A stretch of 38,905 nucleotides of DNA, from assembly GCA_002381225.1 (NCBI GenBank), contig DFSS01000046.1, forward strand, positions 1 through 38,905. The letters run 5' to 3'. Positions 30,070 to 37,901 of this stretch are shown here, in pieces. The notes beneath the pieces were generated by a model. The model saw only the letters and a list, made by a program, of their open reading frames with translations, made no database searches and had not been told where the DNA came from. The DNA comes from Flavobacteriales bacterium UBA3431. GTDB lineage: Bacteria > Bacteroidota > Bacteroidia > Flavobacteriales > Schleiferiaceae. Each line of letters begins with the position of its first letter. Within the stretch, counting starts at the first letter, position 1. The position numbers were made by a program, and so were the translations under genes.

Positions 30070-30899
30070 AAAAGCGAGGACGCCCGCAAGGCGTTCTGCA
30101 TGCGTTCTGCTTGAGCCATCCCATAGACGGACTTGCGGTACTGCGTAATGGCCGAAACACCATCCACCGCATTGGTCATCCACACCTCATCGGCGTCCAG
30201 CAGGGCAAAAGGACTGAGGGCCTCTTCCTTGACCGTCCATCCAAGGCCTGGGGCCAATCGAAGGACCTGCTCTCGAATCACGCCACGGAGAGCCCCGGAA
30301 GCTAGAGGAGCGGTCGTCAATTCCGCACCCTTGAGGACGAAAAGATTGCCTCGGCTTGTTTCGAGCAATCGGTTTTCATGGGACAAAATGATGGCATCAT
30401 CCAAGCCTTGATCCAAAGCAAATTGAGCCGCCAAAACGTACAGGGTGGATTGGCTCGCTTTAAGGGTGCTCAAGAGTCCTGCGGCCTTTTTATGTTCTTG
30501 GAAAAGATCAACTTGTAGCGTCTTTAGCGGATGAGGGTAGCCCACGTCTTCGAGTGGCGTGACATGGACAGCAAAATCCACCCCTGCGGTGCTCGGCGCA
30601 TAACCGACTCCCCCTTCTCGCCAAACCGCCATCCGGAGTCGGTAGTCGCCCGATGTGTCCGGAAGGTATGACCGCAATTCGGCCTCCATCTCGTCTGGGC
30701 TCCAACTGGCGGGAATGTCCATGCGAAGGATGCGCATGCTCGACATCAAACGGAAGTAATGGGATTCCCAAAAACACAATCGCCCGCGGTGCACACGAAT
30801 GGTTTCAAACAATCCATCCCCGTACAAATGCGAACGACGCGAAAAGGCTTGACCTTCCGCGTCGCTCAAGATATTTCCATGGTACCAGACTTGGCTCAC
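30066..30899 (-). CDS. Class IV aminotransferase, PabC/IlvE-like
   Basis: A 277-residue fold-type IV PLP enzyme. SHLYGDGLFETIRVHRGRLCFWESHYFRL, the catalytic Lys in LLSTLKASQSTLYVLA, and the phosphate-binding LETSRGNLFVLK and GALRGVIREQVL segments are clear. It is either 4-amino-4-deoxychorismate lyase (folate pathway) or a branched-chain aminotransferase relative; size and the FETIRV segment favour the PabC side but do not prove it. It starts with GTG, which overlaps the sucD stop as GTGA, implying coupled translation with sucD. Confidence 0.85.
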   Translation of the reverse strand: MSQVWYHGNILSDAEGQAFSRRSHLYGDGLFETIRVHRGRLCFWESHYFRLMSSMRILRMDIPASWSPDEMEAELRSYLPDTSGDYRLRMAVWREGGVGYAPSTAGVDFAVHVTPLEDVGYPHPLKTLQVDLFQEHKKAAGLLSTLKASQSTLYVLAAQFALDQGLDDAIILSHENRLLETSRGNLFVLKGAELTTAPLASGALRGVIREQVLRLAPGLGWTVKEEALSPFALLDADEVWMTNAVDGVSAITQYRKSVYGMAQAERMQNALRASSLF

Positions 30900-31768
30900 T
30901 TCGCGAAGAGTTCGGCCATCTTCGTGCCGATGTCAGCGGGAGAATCCACGACATGGACACCACATTCGCGCAAGATGGCCTTTTTCGCTTGGGCCGTGTC
31001 TTCGGCTCCACCAACGATGGCACCTGCGTGGCCCATGGTACGACCTGCAGGAGCTGTTTCACCCGCGATGAAACCAACAACGGGCTTGGTTCCGTTTTCT
31101 TTGATCCACTTTCCAGCTTCCGCTTCGAGCTGACCGCCGATCTCTCCAATCATGACAATGCCATGGGTATCGGGGTCATTCATCAGTAGAGCCACCGCTT
31201 CTTTGGTCGTGGTGCCAATGATGGGGTCACCCCCAATTCCGATGGCGGTTGTGATGCCCATACCAGCTTTACAGATTTGGTCCGCCGCTTCATAGGTCAA
31301 GGTGCCCGACTTGGAGACGATACCAATGTTGCCTTTTTTGAAAACGAAACCAGGCATAATGCCCACTTTCGCTTCGTCGGCAGTGATTACACCTGGACAG
31401 TTAGGACCGATGAGGGTGGCGCCTTTCGAAACCGCATAGGGCTTGGCCTTCACCATGTCCGCAACAGGAATGCCTTCCGTGATGCACACGATGACCTTAA
31501 TTCCGGCGTCCGCCGCTTCCATGACCGAATCGGCTGCAAACGCGGGCGGCACGAACAAAATCGACACATCGGCTCCTGTGGCGTCCACGGCGTCCTTCAC
31601 CGTGTTGAACACTGGACGATCGAGGTGCATTTGGCCACCTTTACCCGGCGTCACTCCACCCACGACATTCGTGCCATAGGCCATCATTTGCTCAGCATGG
31701 AAGCTGCCTTCCTTGCCAGTAAAACCTTGTACGATGACTTTGGAGTCTTTATTAACGAGAACGCTCAT
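30896..31768 (-). CDS. sucD: Succinyl-CoA synthetase alpha subunit
   Basis: A 290-residue alpha subunit, partner of SucC (2950-4140). The phosphorylated histidine is His247 (GRTMGHAGAIVGG). CoA- and nucleotide-related segments include VQGFTGKEGSFHAEQM, GPNCPGVI, and VSKSGTLTYEAA. The start is the ATG of MSVLVNKDSK; a -7 element lies 33 nt upstream on the minus strand. The stop overlaps the GTG of the class IV aminotransferase gene, so sucD sits in an operon with that gene and not with sucC. Confidence 0.97.
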   Translation of the reverse strand: MSVLVNKDSKVIVQGFTGKEGSFHAEQMMAYGTNVVGGVTPGKGGQMHLDRPVFNTVKDAVDATGADVSILFVPPAFAADSVMEAADAGIKVIVCITEGIPVADMVKAKPYAVSKGATLIGPNCPGVITADEAKVGIMPGFVFKKGNIGIVSKSGTLTYEAADQICKAGMGITTAIGIGGDPIIGTTTKEAVALLMNDPDTHGIVMIGEIGGQLEAEAGKWIKENGTKPVVGFIAGETAPAGRTMGHAGAIVGGAEDTAQAKKAILRECGVHVVDSPADIGTKMAELFAK

Positions 31769-31801
31769 GGGGCGGATACTTAAGTGTTGAGAATGATGGC
31801 G

Positions 31802-31809
31802 CAAAAGTA
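31802..31809 (-). promoter_or_regulatory. -7 promoter element of sucD
   Basis: On the minus strand TACTTTTG matches TAnnTTTG exactly, 33 nt before the sucD ATG and just after the S46 peptidase stop. No clear -33 TTG is seen. The leader would be about 27 nt. Confidence 0.5.
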
Positions 31810-31837
31810 GGGTTCAAAGCGCGAACCCCTACCCTCT

Positions 31838-33967
31838 TTACTTGCTGAATTTTATCTCTTGAATCAGCCGATCTGCACCCGCATACACGTCTACCACCCA
31901 CATGACATAGCGCAGATCTACCATAATGTTGCGGCAGCGCTCTGGAGTGAAGTAGAAGTCGCTCATGGTTCCTTCCCAAATGCGGTCAAAGTTGAGGCCG
32001 ATCAACTCCCCTTTGCTATTGAAGACCGGACTGCCCGAATTGCCTCCTGACGTATGATTGGCGGCCAAGAAGCATACCGGCAATTCACCCGCTGCATTGG
32101 CATAGACCCCGTAGTCACGGGCTTCCAACTTCAGTCGGAGGTCTTCCGGTAAATCAAATTCATAATCGCCGGGGATGTACTTGTCAAGGATGCCATCTGC
32201 CGTCGTATAATGCTTGTAGGTAACGCCATCCTTGGGTGAAAGGCCGCCTACTCGACCGTAGGCAAAGCGCAGCGTAGAATTGGCATCGGACGCAATGTTG
32301 GCATTGATCCCCTCCCCATTTTCATTGGCTGCGAGCATGCGCTCGTTCATCCAGGCTTTCATTCCGGCCGCGTATTCCAACTCGGGTTCACGTAGATTGC
32401 CCGAATGTGCTCGGTACATGGCCAACAAATCAGGCCACAACGAAAAGGCCAAGTGGTTTCGATGGGCGGCCACAAGAGCCGCTACCTCTGCATCGTTGGA
32501 TACCGTGGGCAAGCTTTTGTACAGTTCAGGGTTAAAGTAGCCCTGGATAAAAGCTTCCGTTTCAGCAAAGTATTCGAGCGGCACACCCAATGCTGGTTTC
32601 TCCTCACCCGCTGCGCGCCATGCCGCCACGAGGCGCTTCGAAGCGCGGCGGTCCAGTTCCGGCACAAAGTCCTTGTGGAAGTCGATCAAGGCCGCAATGG
32701 CTGGGCCACAGCCTGCGCCTTTATCGTAGGTATTCACGAGGTCTTGGGCCAAGCGACTCCATGTAGCGAGTTCCCAACGCGGTAAAACTTCCTGCCAATA
32801 GACCAGGCCCAAACGGTCGTTTTCAAGGGCAGAATTCTGCGTGGCAAAGGTGGAAACCAGCTCCCCAGCGAGACCTTGGTTCCTCATTTGTTTAGCGGAC
32901 CACGCCACGATGGCTGCCTCGCGCTTGCTTAAGGTATCCAGGCCGTGAGCGGCCTCCATGCCTTCGATTTGGCCAATCCACTTCTTCCAGCCATTCGAAA
33001 CCGAAGCGTACTTGGAAGCGTACTGAATTTTTACGGCGGGATCTACGCGCATCGCACTGTCCCACGTACTGAGCACCAAATCGCGCATGGCTACCCGCAC
33101 CGGAAGCATAATTTCCAGCTGCTGAGCCACTTCCGAAACGGGCAAATAACTCGTCGTACGCCCGGGAAAGCCATAAATCAAGGAGAAATCGCCTTCTTCG
33201 GTGCCCTTTAGGCTGACCACGAGCGGATTCTTCACCTGCATGGGCACGTTGTTGGCGCTGTATTCGGCAGGACTTCCGTCCGGGGCCGTATAGATTCGGA
33301 ACAAGGAAAAGTCGCCCGTGTGACGCGGGAAGACCCAGTTGTCCGTATCAGCTCCGTATTTGCCAACCGCACTGGGAGGCGCGCCCACCAAACGAACGTC
33401 CGAATAGCGTCGGGCAATAGTGAGTTCGTAGTCATTCCCCGCGTAGGTTGGGTCAATATGACCGATGTAGCCTTCTTTGGAAGGGTAAGCGGCCATCTTC
33501 GTTTCCAGCACTTCCGCAATCGCCTCGCGTTCGCTCTTACCCTGGGCGATCAGCGGAAAGACCTCCCAGCTCACATTTTCCATCTTGATAATGAAGTCCA
33601 CGTAAAGACCAGGATTGGGCTTTTCATTTGCAAAGGTCTCGGCCCAAAAGCCATCCTTCAAGTAATTGTTTTCCAATGAGCTATGGGTTTGAATGGCATC
33701 AAAACCGCAGTGGTGATTGGTCAAAACCAATCCTTGATTCGAAATCACTTCTCCCGTGCAGAAGCCCCCAAAGTGCACCACCGCATCATTAAGGCTGCCG
33801 GAACCCCCTTCGGAGTAAATATCGCTCCAGGACATCTTCATGCCCATGGTTTTCATCTTGTCATATTGAGCCGCAGCATCTTCTGGGAACCACATTCCCT
33901 GCCCTAACCCGTTAAAACTGAATGCCGCCAAGGCGGCTACTGTGAAAATAGAGGTGTATTTGCGCAT
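31838..33967 (-). CDS. S46-family dipeptidyl-peptidase, DPP11-type (Asp/Glu-specific)
   Basis: A 709-residue exported serine peptidase removing dipeptides from peptide N-termini, central to protein catabolism in Bacteroidota. Residues 1-22 are a signal peptide before QGMWFPED. The triad is His86 (TNHHCGFD), Asp219 (HTGDFSLFRIY) and Ser644 (GGNSGSPVF). Arg662 (LNFDRIWEGTMSD) lies 18 residues after the serine, the position that is Arg in DPP11 and Gly in DPP7, which predicts acidic P1 specificity. The frame is open 241 codons further upstream, but the signal peptide fixes the ATG at 33967. The TlpA gene diverges 24 bp away. Confidence 0.94.
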   Translation of the reverse strand: MRKYTSIFTVAALAAFSFNGLGQGMWFPEDAAAQYDKMKTMGMKMSWSDIYSEGGSGSLNDAVVHFGGFCTGEVISNQGLVLTNHHCGFDAIQTHSSLENNYLKDGFWAETFANEKPNPGLYVDFIIKMENVSWEVFPLIAQGKSEREAIAEVLETKMAAYPSKEGYIGHIDPTYAGNDYELTIARRYSDVRLVGAPPSAVGKYGADTDNWVFPRHTGDFSLFRIYTAPDGSPAEYSANNVPMQVKNPLVVSLKGTEEGDFSLIYGFPGRTTSYLPVSEVAQQLEIMLPVRVAMRDLVLSTWDSAMRVDPAVKIQYASKYASVSNGWKKWIGQIEGMEAAHGLDTLSKREAAIVAWSAKQMRNQGLAGELVSTFATQNSALENDRLGLVYWQEVLPRWELATWSRLAQDLVNTYDKGAGCGPAIAALIDFHKDFVPELDRRASKRLVAAWRAAGEEKPALGVPLEYFAETEAFIQGYFNPELYKSLPTVSNDAEVAALVAAHRNHLAFSLWPDLLAMYRAHSGNLREPELEYAAGMKAWMNERMLAANENGEGINANIASDANSTLRFAYGRVGGLSPKDGVTYKHYTTADGILDKYIPGDYEFDLPEDLRLKLEARDYGVYANAAGELPVCFLAANHTSGGNSGSPVFNSKGELIGLNFDRIWEGTMSDFYFTPERCRNIMVDLRYVMWVVDVYAGADRLIQEIKFSK

Positions 33968-33971
33968 TCCG

Positions 33972-33987
33972 TAAAGATATATCTTCG
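33972..33987. promoter_or_regulatory. Back-to-back -7 elements in a 24-bp divergent spacer
   Basis: The spacer holds TATCTTTA for the peptidase (minus, 33972-33979) and TATCTTCG for the lipoprotein (plus, 33980-33987). Each has one mismatch to TAnnTTTG and ends 4 nt before its ATG. Together they form the perfect palindrome AAGATATATCTT (33974-33985). Confidence 0.4.
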
Positions 33988-33991
33988 CGCC

Positions 33992-35110
33992 ATGAAAGCA
34001 TTCAAATTCCTTATGGCTACCGGAGCCTTGGCGCTTCTGGTTTCCTGCCAGCCGAGCGATCTCAGTATTGATATCACCTTGGACAACTTCACTCCTTCTG
34101 AAGAAGAAGGATGGGCGACCATTATGGTTCGCGACACCGCAGATTGGTATGCAGCCGATTCTATTGTCTTGACAGATGGAAAGGGTACGCTGCGCTTTGC
34201 TCCAGAGGGTCCGACCTCCTTTTATGTTCGCATCGCCGGCATCGCCGAACCTATTGCAGGTTTTGGCTTCCGTGGTACCTTGACCCTGAAGGGCGACGCA
34301 GGGGTTGTGCCTTTTGAGGGCCGCTTGGAGGGCACCGAGGAGATGACCTCCTTCAATACCTTCAACGATCAGCAACGCGCCTTCCAAGACTATGCGCGTT
34401 CCTTTGACTCGTATTTCCAGACCGCGAGCGCCATGGGAGATTCCACGACGCTGGACTCTTTGAGCAACCTTCTCAATGCCGAATACGAAAATCTCCAGCG
34501 CGAAAACAAGCGATTTGCCATGGAGAACGGCGCATTGGGAGCCTACATCGCCAACCGCTATATGTACATGGAGGAAGCCACGGTGTTGGACTCCGTGCTG
34601 ATGGGCGTTCCCGAAGACGCTAAAAACTCTCAAGATGTCAAATTGCTCACCGAGCGCGTCAACGCCCTGAAGCGCGTCGCCATCGGCCAACCGGTTTTGG
34701 ACTTAAACCAAAAGGATACGTTGGGTAACGACGTCAATTTGGTGAGTCTCTTGGGCACTGGATACACCCTCGTCGATTTCTGGGCTTCTTGGTGTGGCCC
34801 ATGCCGTGCTCAAAACCCTGCCTTGGTGCAAGTGTATCAAGATTTCCATCTTGCCGGCTTTGAGGTCGTAGGAGTGGCTTTTGATGACGACTACGGAAAG
34901 TGGATGGATGCCATTCACAATGATGGCTTGACTTGGCCCCAGATGACAGATTTGCAAGGCTGGAGCAACTCTGCTTCCAAATTGTACTCCATCCGTGCCA
35001 TTCCACAAAACGTTTTGATCGGCCCAGACCAGACCATTGTGGCACGCAACTTGGAGCCCGATGCGCTCCGGACGTATTTGATGGAACACATGACGCCTTC
35101 CGCGGAATAA
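33992..35110 (+). CDS. TlpA-like thiol-disulfide lipoprotein
   Basis: A 372-residue lipoprotein. The signal peptide ends in the lipobox LVSC with Cys19 as the lipidated residue. Residues about 20-130 resemble the DUF4369-type beta domain often found in front of Bacteroidota TlpA proteins, followed by a helical region (130-230). The thioredoxin domain (about 230-372) has the redox motif WCGPC (Cys268, Cys271) in TLVDFWASWCGPCRAQNPAL and the cis-Pro in RAIPQNVLI. It likely reduces or exchanges disulfides in envelope proteins. A strong terminator follows. Confidence 0.9.
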   Translation: MKAFKFLMATGALALLVSCQPSDLSIDITLDNFTPSEEEGWATIMVRDTADWYAADSIVLTDGKGTLRFAPEGPTSFYVRIAGIAEPIAGFGFRGTLTLKGDAGVVPFEGRLEGTEEMTSFNTFNDQQRAFQDYARSFDSYFQTASAMGDSTTLDSLSNLLNAEYENLQRENKRFAMENGALGAYIANRYMYMEEATVLDSVLMGVPEDAKNSQDVKLLTERVNALKRVAIGQPVLDLNQKDTLGNDVNLVSLLGTGYTLVDFWASWCGPCRAQNPALVQVYQDFHLAGFEVVGVAFDDDYGKWMDAIHNDGLTWPQMTDLQGWSNSASKLYSIRAIPQNVLIGPDQTIVARNLEPDALRTYLMEHMTPSAE

Positions 35111-35134
35111 GCGTTCATCCCGAAAAAATAATGC

Positions 35135-35165
35135 AAAGGGCGGCCCAACTGGGCCGCCCTTTTTT
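35135..35165 (+). terminator. Intrinsic terminator of the TlpA-like gene
   Basis: AAAGGGCGGCCC (35135-35146) pairs with GGGCCGCCCTTT (35151-35162) around a four-base loop, then continues into Ts to 35165. It is a 12-bp perfect stem, the strongest terminator in the window, 24 bp after the stop. Confidence 0.92.
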
Positions 35166-35208
35166 GTAACATGCCTCGACGGATTTCCAATAACGGTCCA
35201 TGATCAGC

Positions 35209-35238
35209 AAAAAAAAAGCGCAGGATGGACTGCGCTTT
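35209..35238 (-). terminator. Intrinsic terminator of the fabG unit
   Basis: On the minus strand AAAGCGCAG and CTGCGCTTT form a 9-bp stem with a 6-nt loop (35215-35238), followed by a run of nine Ts (35209-35217). It lies 26 bp beyond the fabG stop. Confidence 0.88.
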
Positions 35239-35264
35239 GGAAAGAGATTAAATCGGGGTATCCA

Positions 35265-36011
35265 TCAGGTAAGTAATCCACCATCAACCTGAAGTACTTG
35301 GCCGGATACATAGGACGACAAATCACTGCCTAAGAATACGCATGCATTGGCCACGTCTTCTGGCTGCCCTCCGCGCTTCAAGGGAATGGCGTCGCGCCAG
35401 GTTTGAACCACTTTTTCGTCGAGCACGCCCGTCATCTCTGTTTCGATGAATCCGGGTGCCACCGCGTTGCAACGGATGCCCCGCGAGCCCAATTCCAAGG
35501 CCACCGACTTTGTGAAGCCAATGATGCCCGCTTTGGACGCGGCGTAGTTGGCTTGGCCCGCATTGCCTTTGATGCCCACAATGGAAGAAATATTGATGAT
35601 GCTTCCACTTCGTTGCTTAAGCATATAGCGTTGAGCGTGTTTGGTGGTATTGAACACCGATTTCAAATTGATGCTGATCACTTGGTCAAAGTCTTCTTCA
35701 CTCATGCGCAGCATCAGGGTGTCCCGAGTGATGCCTGCATTGTTCACGATGATGTCAATTTGACCAAAATGGGCCACCACATCCTGGATGAGCTGTTCTG
35801 CTTGCTCCCCACTCGACGCATCCGAACGGAAACCTTTGGCTTCCCCTCCCAAGGCCGCCAGGTCCTTTTCAAGAGCCTCGCCGCGCTCGACGCTCGACAG
35901 ATAGGTAAATGCCACTTTGGCCCCTTCTTCAATGAATCGCTGGGCGATCGCGCGTCCAATTCCCTTGGAAGCGCCTGTGACCAAGGCCACCTTGTTTTCG
36001 AGTAGTTTCAT
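35265..36011 (-). CDS. fabG: 3-oxoacyl-[acyl-carrier-protein] reductase
   Basis: A 248-residue short-chain dehydrogenase that reduces beta-ketoacyl-ACP with NADPH in fatty-acid elongation. The cofactor motif is TGASKGIG (12-19), NNAG follows at 90-93, and the catalytic triad is Ser143, Tyr156 and Lys160 (YAASK). The EMTGVLDEKV segment and the C-terminal SSYVSGQVLQVDGGL are characteristic of FabG. It is 9 nt downstream of the PAP2 gene and likely in the same transcript. Confidence 0.94.
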   Translation of the reverse strand: MKLLENKVALVTGASKGIGRAIAQRFIEEGAKVAFTYLSSVERGEALEKDLAALGGEAKGFRSDASSGEQAEQLIQDVVAHFGQIDIIVNNAGITRDTLMLRMSEEDFDQVISINLKSVFNTTKHAQRYMLKQRSGSIINISSIVGIKGNAGQANYAASKAGIIGFTKSVALELGSRGIRCNAVAPGFIETEMTGVLDEKVVQTWRDAIPLKRGGQPEDVANACVFLGSDLSSYVSGQVLQVDGGLLT

Positions 36012-36020
36012 AGTGTGAAA

Positions 36021-36623
36021 TTAGTGTGTTTCGCGAAATCCTGTGAGTCGAAGGCCCAAGTAGGCACAGCCTAATCCCAGGATACCTCCAGCCAATACAT
36101 CGTGCAACCAATGCATATGCAAATGAATCCGGCTGTAGCCTACGCCCGTAGCGAGTAGAACCATTCCAATGGGATATTGGTAGGTTGGGCGCGCCATGCG
36201 AGCCCAGCCCGCAGTGAGTGCCGTGGCGAAGGCCGTGTGTCCAGAAGGGAAGCTTTTAAAAAAGGATTTGGTCAAACCCGGAATGTCGTGGACATCGGGA
36301 AATACCTTCCACGGCCGCGGATAGTCCGCGAAAATGCTCTTCAAGCCCTGTGGGAGCACCACGGCCAAAAGAACGATGGCCAAAAAACCGTTCCGAACAG
36401 GTTTCCAACTTTCTTGCCCTCGATGCATGGACCAAAGCAATCCAAAAAAGATCACTGCGGCATAGACCTCGCCCCCCTTTGTCCAAATTAACATGGCACG
36501 ATCCATCCAGCCTACCCTGGAATCCTGAATCGTATGCATGAGGGTATGTGAGCCTAGAAATACATAGAGCAAGCCCAGGAGCCCCCAAATCACTAAAAAG
36601 GTGTGTAGGTACGTCCGGTTCAC
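36021..36623 (-). CDS. PAP2-superfamily membrane phosphatase
   Basis: A 200-residue integral membrane protein with about five or six hydrophobic segments and the three PAP2 motifs: K..FADYPRP, FPSGHTAFA with the catalytic PSGH, and SRIHLHMHWLHDVLAG with the nucleophilic His and Asp. It may dephosphorylate undecaprenyl pyrophosphate or phosphatidate; sequence does not decide. The start is a GTG (GTGAACCGG...), 9 nt after the stop of the START-like gene, giving a START-like/PAP2/fabG operon. Confidence 0.88.
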   Translation of the reverse strand: MNRTYLHTFLVIWGLLGLLYVFLGSHTLMHTIQDSRVGWMDRAMLIWTKGGEVYAAVIFFGLLWSMHRGQESWKPVRNGFLAIVLLAVVLPQGLKSIFADYPRPWKVFPDVHDIPGLTKSFFKSFPSGHTAFATALTAGWARMARPTYQYPIGMVLLATGVGYSRIHLHMHWLHDVLAGGILGLGCAYLGLRLTGFRETH

Positions 36624-36632
36624 GGGAAGAAC

Positions 36633-37019
36633 TCAGGAGCCAATCGTGCGCAAAAGCGTGGTGATTTGGCTCTGCCAAAGCAAACGCATCTCCTGCTCTT
36701 CTTCCGGTTCGACATGGTCCGACACAAGCAGAAGACCGTCGCCCGTTAATTCATCAATCTCGATCCGAAATTCAAAGGAATACTTCTCATCGCTTTCGTC
36801 GTGGTCCCATTTGTATTGAATAAACTGGCTTTGCTTCTTGCGAACTAAAAAGGCCACTTCTTCAGAATCCCCCCAAATGAAGGTGAATTTGTCCCCACGA
36901 GAATTCACATCATCACAGAACCACTCTGCCAGACCGCTTGGGGTGGACAAAAAGTTGTACAGCATGGGGGCAGAGCTCCGGACAGGAAATTCAAGAACAA
37001 TTTTAACGCGATCGGACAT
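36633..37019 (-). CDS. START-like (SRPBCC/AHSA1-like) domain protein
   Basis: A 128-residue protein: KIVLEFPVRSSAPMLYNFLSTPSGLAEWFCDDV, FTFIWGDSEEVAFLV, and VSDHVEPEEEQEMRLLWQSQITTLL. This matches the small START-like proteins widespread in Bacteroidota, with a hydrophobic pocket fold and no known ligand. The ATG of MSDRVKIV is used; 30 further in-frame codons upstream show no similarity. It heads the unit with the PAP2 and fabG genes. No convincing -7 element is seen upstream. Confidence 0.85.
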   Translation of the reverse strand: MSDRVKIVLEFPVRSSAPMLYNFLSTPSGLAEWFCDDVNSRGDKFTFIWGDSEEVAFLVRKKQSQFIQYKWDHDESDEKYSFEFRIEIDELTGDGLLLVSDHVEPEEEQEMRLLWQSQITTLLRTIGS

Positions 37020-37140
37020 AATAGATGATCTCTGGGCTTGGAAAGTTGAACTCGCAATATAGTCCTTCCAATGAATCTGCAAAACCTCCTTGGCCCTGAT
37101 TTGGTTCAATTTTGCATTTTGTACAAATTCCCCAGGAAGA

Positions 37141-37171
37141 TTGCCTAGATGGGTCTCTTGTCCTATTTTTG
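37141..37171 (+). promoter_or_regulatory. Promoter of tRNA-Met
   Basis: TTG at 37141-37143 and TATTTTTG at 37164-37171 are 20 bp apart and match the -33/-7 consensus fully. The -7 element ends 11 nt before the tRNA 5' end. Confidence 0.75.
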
Positions 37172-37182
37172 CCGCCTCTCAC

Positions 37183-37256
37183 GGCGAGGTAGCTCAGACG
37201 GTTAGAGCGCAGGATTCATAACCCTGAGGTCGGGGGTTCGATTCCCCCCTTCGCTA
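37183..37256 (+). tRNA. tRNA-Met (anticodon CAT), elongator type
   Basis: The 74-nt cloverleaf is complete: acceptor GGCGAGG/CTTCGCT with two G-U pairs, D stem GCTC/GAGC, anticodon loop TTCATAA, T arm GGGGG-TTCGATT-CCCCC, discriminator A. CCA is not encoded. The initiator hallmarks (mismatched first pair, three G-C pairs next to the anticodon loop) are absent. The anticodon stem has a terminal A-C mismatch beside the loop (CAGGA/CCCTG). A lysidine-modified tRNA-Ile(CAT) cannot be fully excluded. Confidence 0.92.
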
Positions 37257-37266
37257 CTCGAGCATC

Positions 37267-37293
37267 AACCCAGGCACCACGCCTGGGTTTTTT
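37267..37293 (+). terminator. Intrinsic terminator after tRNA-Met
   Basis: AACCCAGGC (37267-37275) pairs with GCCTGGGTT (37281-37289) around ACCAC and is followed by Ts to 37293. It makes the tRNA a single-gene unit. Confidence 0.9.
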
Positions 37294-37380
37294 CATTTTG
37301 GCCGAGCCAAGCTCATTTGGTTGTGTAGGGAGAATGAAAATGCTTCAAGGGCGTCCCTTCATTTCTCCCTTCTTCGTTAG

Positions 37381-37833
37381 TTAAAACTCCTCACTGAATG
37401 TATCATCCCACTTAAACGAGTTAACAATCCAGCCATCTTTGTTCTGATAGTAGATGATTTTTACTCGGATCGCGGTGTACTCGTAGCGAATCAAATACGT
37501 CTCGCGGATGGCAATGTCCGCAATGGTTTCCGTTTTCACCTTCACGATTCCGATAGACGGCCCAAAACGGTCCACAATCAAATTCATGTATTTGAGCGTT
37601 TTTTCCTCGACGGCTTCGATTTCATTCTCGGCCAACGGCCAATAGGGTCGTAGTGCATCAAACGCTTGGGATATCTTGTTTTGACTAAATAATTCGGTCA
37701 CCTTTTTGGACAATGCTTCGGTCGCGGGGATGCCATCCAGAGATTCAGATTGGGCGTGCGCACTCGCGCTCCCAAGCGTAAATGCCATAAAGAGGACGAA
37801 GCATTTCCAGGGTGATGGTCCGTTACGTTTCAT
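37381..37833 (-). CDS. Small secreted protein of unknown function
   Basis: A 150-residue protein with a signal peptide of about 28 residues (basic MKRNGPSPWK, then CFVLFMAFTLGSASAHAQ). The mature part has a helix (ATEALSKKVTELFSQNKISQAFDALRPYWPL) and then beta strands ending IIYYQNKDGWIVNSFKWDD, which is reminiscent of small NTF2-like or DUF3887-type periplasmic proteins. I cannot assign a family firmly. An imperfect -7 element (TAATTTTA on the minus strand, 37860-37867) lies 26 nt upstream. It stands alone between the tRNA and rluF. Confidence 0.75.
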   Translation of the reverse strand: MKRNGPSPWKCFVLFMAFTLGSASAHAQSESLDGIPATEALSKKVTELFSQNKISQAFDALRPYWPLAENEIEAVEEKTLKYMNLIVDRFGPSIGIVKVKTETIADIAIRETYLIRYEYTAIRVKIIYYQNKDGWIVNSFKWDDTFSEEF

Positions 37834-37901
37834 GTAGAGTGGTTTTAGGATTATCCGTTTAAAATTAGTTTCAAATGGAACAAGTCATCCTTGACCAGAT
37901 T

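Noticed and set aside
33968..34690. 241-codon N-terminal extension of the S46 peptidase reading frame
   Set aside because: It is antisense to the TlpA gene, has no family similarity, and a clean signal peptide starts at the ATG at 33967.
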